Source: Hofstenia miamia (lineage: Eukaryota > Xenacoelomorpha > Acoela). From it: DNA of 64,000 nucleotides. A program made the translations under genes and the position numbers. Under the pieces are notes generated by a model. That model was given only the letters and a program-made list of their open reading frames with translations. It was not told the DNA's origin and searched no databases. The DNA lies in the NCBI GenBank assembly GCA_004352715.1, contig SCFE01000002.1:3711428-3775427 (forward strand), in the 5' to 3' direction. Positions 59,372-64,000 of the stretch are shown in pieces (the stretch's first letter is position 1; the number at the start of each line of letters is the position of its first letter).

Positions 59372-59728
59372 TCAATTTTTCATTATCCTATAACTAACAA
59401 TTTTGTGATAGTCTGTTAATTCTTCATTATACATTCTTAGATGACTAAGTTTTGTAATTTCTGGAATTTGATTGTGTTGTGTCACACAATTTGGTATAGA
59501 TTTATCTTTATGATTTGTTTTTGCATGTTCCTCAACACTACTTTCATCTTCAGACACTAATTCAAATCTATAGGCATGGGTTGGGATGAATAAAAGTTTT
59601 TCCATTAATTCCCCAACTTTTCTAAAGCATCTTGTTGATTTTCTATGCTTTTTTAGAAACAGATCCTTGATCTGAAATAGTTTGTGTAATAAGTTTATAG
59701 GTTTCTTGTAAGTTGTACTGAACTTCAT
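59372..59728 (-). pseudogene. Unassigned ORF, 118 codons (unit 1)
   Basis: MKFSTTYKKPINLLHKLFQI through FELVSEDESSVEEHAKTNHK to a stop at 59372. Basic N-terminal half, acidic middle. In unit 2 an extra base breaks this fusion: the second half instead starts as MPIDYELVSEDES (62477) and runs 68 codons. It is therefore unclear which version is original. No family recognised. Confidence 0.35.
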
Positions 59729-59739
59729 TTTGTTGGTTA

Positions 59740-60973
59740 ATACTTTTGCTGCAAAATCTTTTTTCTTTCTTATTTACTTCATCTTCAAAATTTACCATAT
59801 TTTATATTCATCATAGGCTATTTTTATATAATTATGTAGCATCTTCTACCAGGCTTCAATTTCAATTTTCTTCATTATTATGATATAATTTTCATAGTAA
59901 ACTAGTGGGTAGAGATGTAATGTTCCTAAACTGCTTAGCCTTTAGATTACTAAACTCCAATAATGGATGACATAGCAAACACTATTTAGGTGAGAAAGCC
60001 TCACAGTGTCTCTGCTAGCTGTTAATGGATGGGCCTCTGCCTGAAGCTGATCTCCAAATCAAGTAACAACCACTCCTTTCCAGTATGGGTTCCACCTTTC
60101 AGCTCAGTGAAGCAACTTATGTGTGTCCTATCCTAGCTCAGTGCCTACTCAAGTCTCAACAAAATTCAACTTAGGCTCAATTTTGTAGTGTACTATATAC
60201 TTGCAACCTTGATTGTTACTACCTGCTTATTTAAATAAATACATGATTAGCCATTACCAAAATATATTGGCTTTGTTTAAATGAGATAAGTAAATAGCAG
60301 CTTTCTAACCTACATGTAATAAATGATGCATACAAGGTCACATTATCAGTCAAGTTATCATCACAAATTTAGATCTAGATTAAATATAAATATAATAACC
60401 TACTTTCAGCTTACTAGCCTTATATTGAGTTTGTTATTGTTCATACATGCAAGAAGGAATTGATAGTTAGCTAAATGGAAATAAAAACTCCTAATCATAT
60501 ACCTAACTTAAGTGTAGGTTCATGGTTGGGAACAAGGAACCAAGAATAATTTCCATTGTAGGATCCTTGCCACTACTGAACACTAACCATTTAGTTGAAC
60601 ATTGTAGTTAATAATTAAACTGTAATAAAAAAAAGGTAAGAATTCCAAAGCATTCTCTTTAACAAATTTTACAATGATTTTGCTCTATTTATATTTGAGT
60701 TCAAAAAGTACCTCTTGATTTTGAATTTAAAATTATTCATCTGCCAAGAATGCTAAAAAAAATGGAAGCAAATTCACCCTCTTTGGTTTGCCAAATTAGT
60801 TGAATCAACAAGTACTAATTGTTAATCTTTTACTAATAATTTCTTAGTTGCATTATAAAAAGTAATTAAGATGATAATTTATTTATTATGTATTTTTAAT
60901 CCCATTTCAGTTCAATCTTAATTCTTCATTAACTGACTATTTTCTTTAGCAGATTGATTAGTTTTGGATTATG
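59740..60973. other. Non-coding part of unit 1, with GC-richer stretch
   Basis: 60000-60180 is GC-richer than its surroundings (GATGGGCCTCTGCCTGAAGC, GTATGGGTTCCACCTTTCAG) and could be a SINE or unique spacer. I find no tRNA-like A/B box pair. No gene. Confidence 0.4.
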
Positions 60974-61420
60974 GATATCATCAATAAAACCTATTAACTC
61001 ACCAAATTTTTCATCAAATCTAAACCATATTTTAGGACCTAAGAAAATAAACACTTTATAAGTATTCTCCTTAAAAATAATATCAATGTGCTTATCTGTA
61101 TATTTTTTGATCCATGACCATTTCATATAATTTCATTATTTATAGATGCTGAGATATCTTTGTAAACATCAGGAAATGTAATTTTTTCAAGGAATTAGCC
61201 TTATCATAGGAATATTCAATTTTATTGTTCTTATACTCCTCAGAAATGTTGTATCAAGAGTAGTACATATTTATTTGATCTAAGGAAATGTAATGTGGGT
61301 ATGTGTGTAATCTTATGGGATTTACTGTGAAATTAGAAGGTTTACCTATAACATTTTCAAAATTTGAATTTAGAAATAGGGAGTTTCAGTCATATCTATT
61401 GTATAAGTAAGAGTGAAATT
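60974..61420 (-). pseudogene. Penton-like gene fragment (unit 2)
   Basis: Repeat of the 58075-58520 piece. The frame from the Met at 61126 (MKWSWIKKYTDKHIDIIFKE) runs through KIWFRFDEKFGELIGFIDDI and is cut by the tandem junction, after which unrelated codons lead to a stop at 60929. The copy therefore lacks the C-terminal strand of the protein. Confidence 0.45.
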
Positions 61421-61817
61421 TATTTCCCAACTACTTGGTCCCATAGAGAGGGAGAATGAATTTCTCCTTCTCCTTAGGAAAATCTTTTTTCTGGTATTTG
61501 ACAAAGTTAAACTTAAGATGGAGTGAAATTTATTTCCCAACAAAGTTCTCCTCCTTATGAAAAATAATTTCGAAATTTATTGTAAAACTTCTTCATGTCA
61601 TCTTTAGTTGTATCTTAGCTTGTATCTTACTAATTTGTCAATTAACTGAATAATTTCATTATAAATTTGAGCACTGTCATTTCCAGAATTCTTATAAGAA
61701 GTAAGTAATTCTAAGTGATCTATTAATTGTGAAGGATTATTATAGTAGAAAATTCTTTGACCCTTAATTATCTGTTTAACTTTTTAGTCTTGCAATTTCC
61801 TGTAATGCCAGCAAGTT

Positions 61818-62059
61818 TTACAAGATTCTTAAAGACTCTCTTAGATTTTTCAGTGTATTTATCTTGTTTTTATTATATCTCTTTGTTAAAAGATCTATGA
61901 AGGATTGATCAATTTGATCAGAAATAGTTGGTTTTCCATAAGGCATACAATTTTGCTCTAAATAGTAAGCTTCCAAAATATATTCTCTATGTAATTTATC
62001 CATATCCATAAATGTAAGTCCAAACATGTTGTCATAAACTTTAAGTGGAAAAGACTTCT
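61818..62059 (-). pseudogene. Unassigned virus-like gene fragment (unit 2)
   Basis: Identical to the unit-1 piece at 58919-59160 (MFGLTFMDMDKLHREYILEA...). Same caveats. Confidence 0.35.
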
Positions 62060-62270
62060 GGTTTGTTCTGTCAGCTACTCATAATGAACTTAACATCTTA
62101 TTTTTGAATCCACTTCCTTCAGTATTTTGAAAAAGATCTTTAATATATTTCCTGGATCTATCAAGTTCATCACTCTCATATCTTATATCCTTATGTTTGT
62201 TTTCAAGTTCTATTCTTTCCATTTGTGTTAGATTTTTATTTAGTTTTTTGGTAATGTGTCCTAGAATATA

Positions 62271-62477
62271 TCAATTTTTCATTATCCTATAACTAACAAT
62301 TTTGTGATAGTCTGTTAATTCTTCATTATACATTCTTAGATGACTAAGTTTTGTAATTTCTGGAATTTGATTGTGTTGTGTCACATAATTTGGTATAGAT
62401 TTATCTTTATGATTTGTTTTTGCATGTTCCTCAACACTACTTTCATCTTCAGACACTAATTCATAATCTATAGGCAT
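62271..62477 (-). CDS. Unassigned 68-codon ORF (unit 2)
   Basis: MPIDYELVSEDESSVEEHAK to MYNEELTDYHKIVSYRIMKN, stop at 62271. Acidic start, no domain recognised. It differs from the unit-1 frame by one inserted base and a C-to-Y substitution. The short length and decayed neighbours make function doubtful. Confidence 0.3.
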   Translation of the reverse strand: MPIDYELVSEDESSVEEHAKTNHKDKSIPNYVTQHNQIPEITKLSHLRMYNEELTDYHKIVSYRIMKN

Positions 62478-62639
62478 GGGTTGGGATGAATAAAAGTTTT
62501 TCCATTAATTCCCCAACTTTTCTAAAGCATCTTGTTGATTTTCTATGCTTTTTTAGAAACAGATCCTTGATCTGAAATAGTTTGTGTAATAAGTTTATAG
62601 GTTTCTTGTAAGTTGTACTGAACTTCATTTTGTTGGTTA

Positions 62640-64000
62640 ATACTTTTGCTGCAAAATCTTTTTTCTTTCTTATTTACTTCATCTTCAAAATTTACCATAT
62701 TTTATATTCATCATAGGCTATTTTTATATAATTATGTAGCATCTTCTACCAGGCTTCAATTTCAATTTTCTTCATTATTATGATATAATTTTCATAGTAA
62801 ACTAGTGGGTAGAGATGTAATGTTCCTAAACTGCTTAGCCTTTAGATTACTAAACTCCAATAATGGATGACATAGCAAACACTATTTAGGTGAGAAAGCC
62901 TCACAGTGTCTCTGCTAGCTGTTAATGGATGGGCCTCTGCCTGAAGCTGATCTCCAAATCAAGTAACAACCACTCCTTTCCAGTATGGGTTCCACCTTTC
63001 AGCTCAGTGAAGCAACTTATGTGTGTCCTATCCTAGCTCAGTGCCTACTCAAGTCTCAACAAAATTCAACTTAGGCTCAATTTTGTAGTGTACTATATAC
63101 TTGCAACCTTGATTGTTACTACCTGCTTATTTAAATAAATACATGATTAGCCATTACCAAAATATATTGGCTTTGTTTAAATGAGATAAGTAAATAGCAG
63201 CTTTCTAACCTACATGTAATAAATGATGCATACAAGGTCACATTATCAGTCAAGTTATCATCACAAATTTAGATCTAGATTAAATATAAATATAATAACC
63301 TACTTTCAGCTTACTAGCCTTATATTGAGTTTGTTATTGTTCATACATGCAAGAAGGAATTGATAGTTAGCTAAATGGAAATAAAAACTCCTAATCATAT
63401 ACCTAACTTAAGTGTAGGTTCATGGTTGGGAACAAGGAACCAAGAATAATTTCCATTGTAGGATCCTTGCCACTACTGAACACTAACCATTTAGTTGAAC
63501 ATTGTAGTTAATAATTAAACTGTAATAAAAAAAAGGTAAGAATTCCAAAGCATTCTCTTTAACAAATTTTACAATGATTTTGCTCTATTTATATTTGAGT
63601 TCAAAAAGTACCTCTTGATTTTGAATTTAAAATTATTCATCTGCCAAGAATGCTAAAAAAAATGGAAGCAAATTCACCCTCTTTGGTTTGCCAAATTAGT
63701 TGAATCAACAAGTACTAATTGTTAATCTTTTACTAATAATTTCTTAGTTGCATTATAAAAAGTAATTAAGATGATAATTTATTTATTATGTATTTTTAAT
63801 CCCATTTCAGTTCAATCTTAATTCTTCATTAACTGACTATTTTCTTTAGCAGATTGATTAGTTTTGGATTATGCTACAATTATTTCAGAAAATAATTTTG
63901 ACCCATATCTTTGAAATAAAAATATATTGTCCCTTACCCTATGCAATAGTGGACACATTTCTGTGCATATATATTAGTTCTTCACAAAGTTTCATTAAAA
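62640..64000. other. Non-coding end of unit 2 and right flank
   Basis: Repeats 59740-60973 up to 63873, then about 127 bp of unique AT-rich sequence to the window end, still without CpG. Confidence 0.5.

Larger units (their letters stand above)
58075..60973. repeat. 2.9-kb tandem repeat, unit 1
   Basis: Nearly identical to 60974-63873. Differences noticed: a one-base deletion near 59565 (TTCAAATC against TTCATAATC) and one substitution near 59486. The unit covers part of the penton-like gene, two further minus-strand gene fragments and a GC-richer non-coding stretch. Confidence 0.92.
60974..63873. repeat. 2.9-kb tandem repeat, unit 2
   Basis: Direct copy of 58075-60973, 2900 bp. The junction GTTTTGGATTATG|GATATC has no notable microhomology. 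Unit 2 ends at GGATTATG followed by unique CTACAATTATTTC. Near-identity implies either a very recent duplication or a haplotype/assembly duplication. Confidence 0.92.
56354..64000. other. CpG-desert region carrying virus-like genes
   Basis: After the CpG at 56352 I find only two in the remaining 7.6 kb (58672 and 61572), which are the same TTTCGAAATT site in the two tandem copies. GpC is common throughout. The rest of the window, including the neighbouring transporter, has several CpG per kb. The minus strand holds the capsid-like genes. This composition break fits foreign DNA or strong methylation-driven loss. Confidence 0.85.

Noticed and set aside
60000-60180. GC-richer patch as a tRNA-derived SINE
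   Set aside because: No A-box/B-box pair or cloverleaf could be drawn on either strand.

Overview
This is a eukaryotic, very AT-rich (roughly 70% A+T by eye) draft-assembly window. The evidence is GT-AG introns, sparse exons, mariner/Tc1, hAT and LINE relics, (TA)n arrays and runs of N. Nothing bacterial (operons, Shine-Dalgarno sites) is present. The content suits an invertebrate, possibly an arthropod such as a copepod, but the species cannot be fixed from sequence alone. Only one intact host gene is visible: a two-exon SLC18B1-like major facilitator transporter at 54376-56212.

Layout. Block A (1-7105) returns in the same orientation as a diverged copy at 40610-48869. Both copies hold mariner/Tc1 relics and a decayed zinc-finger-like gene on the minus strand. 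The second copy supplies real sequence where the first has an N gap. Block B (8106-13229) is an apparently identical 5.1 kb copy of 25649-30772, and both copies are bounded by (TA)n arrays. It carries a 39-nt candidate microexon. The stretch 13.3-25.6 kb is mostly non-coding, with a CR1/L2-like LINE tail (15462-16385), a palindrome and an internally deleted mariner with about 95-bp inverted repeats (21962-22904). The stretch 30.8-40.6 kb is non-coding with a mariner-type MITE, a candidate 85-nt exon, a possible transposase relic and a hAT transposase tail. A LINE with a restriction-like-endonuclease type C-terminus (48974-50290), a second LINE tail (50400-51050), a small hAT element with an 8-bp target duplication (51518-52229) and another hAT tail (52690-52930) lead up to the transporter.

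The most unusual part is the right end. From about 56354 to 64000 the sequence has almost no CpG: I count two in 7.6 kb, and they are the same site in two tandem copies. The rest of the window has ordinary CpG. On its minus strand this region carries broken genes that resemble the penton (F54H12.2-like) and double-jelly-roll major capsid proteins of Polinton/Maverick or adinto-like DNA viruses, plus a nearly perfect 2.9 kb tandem duplication. I read it as an endogenised or contaminating virus-like element of foreign composition.

Several structures look like assembly artefacts: two single-N joins flanked by exactly 245-bp duplicates, a microsatellite-mediated chimera near 23.7-24.1 kb, and probably block B itself. 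They should be excluded before any biological reading.
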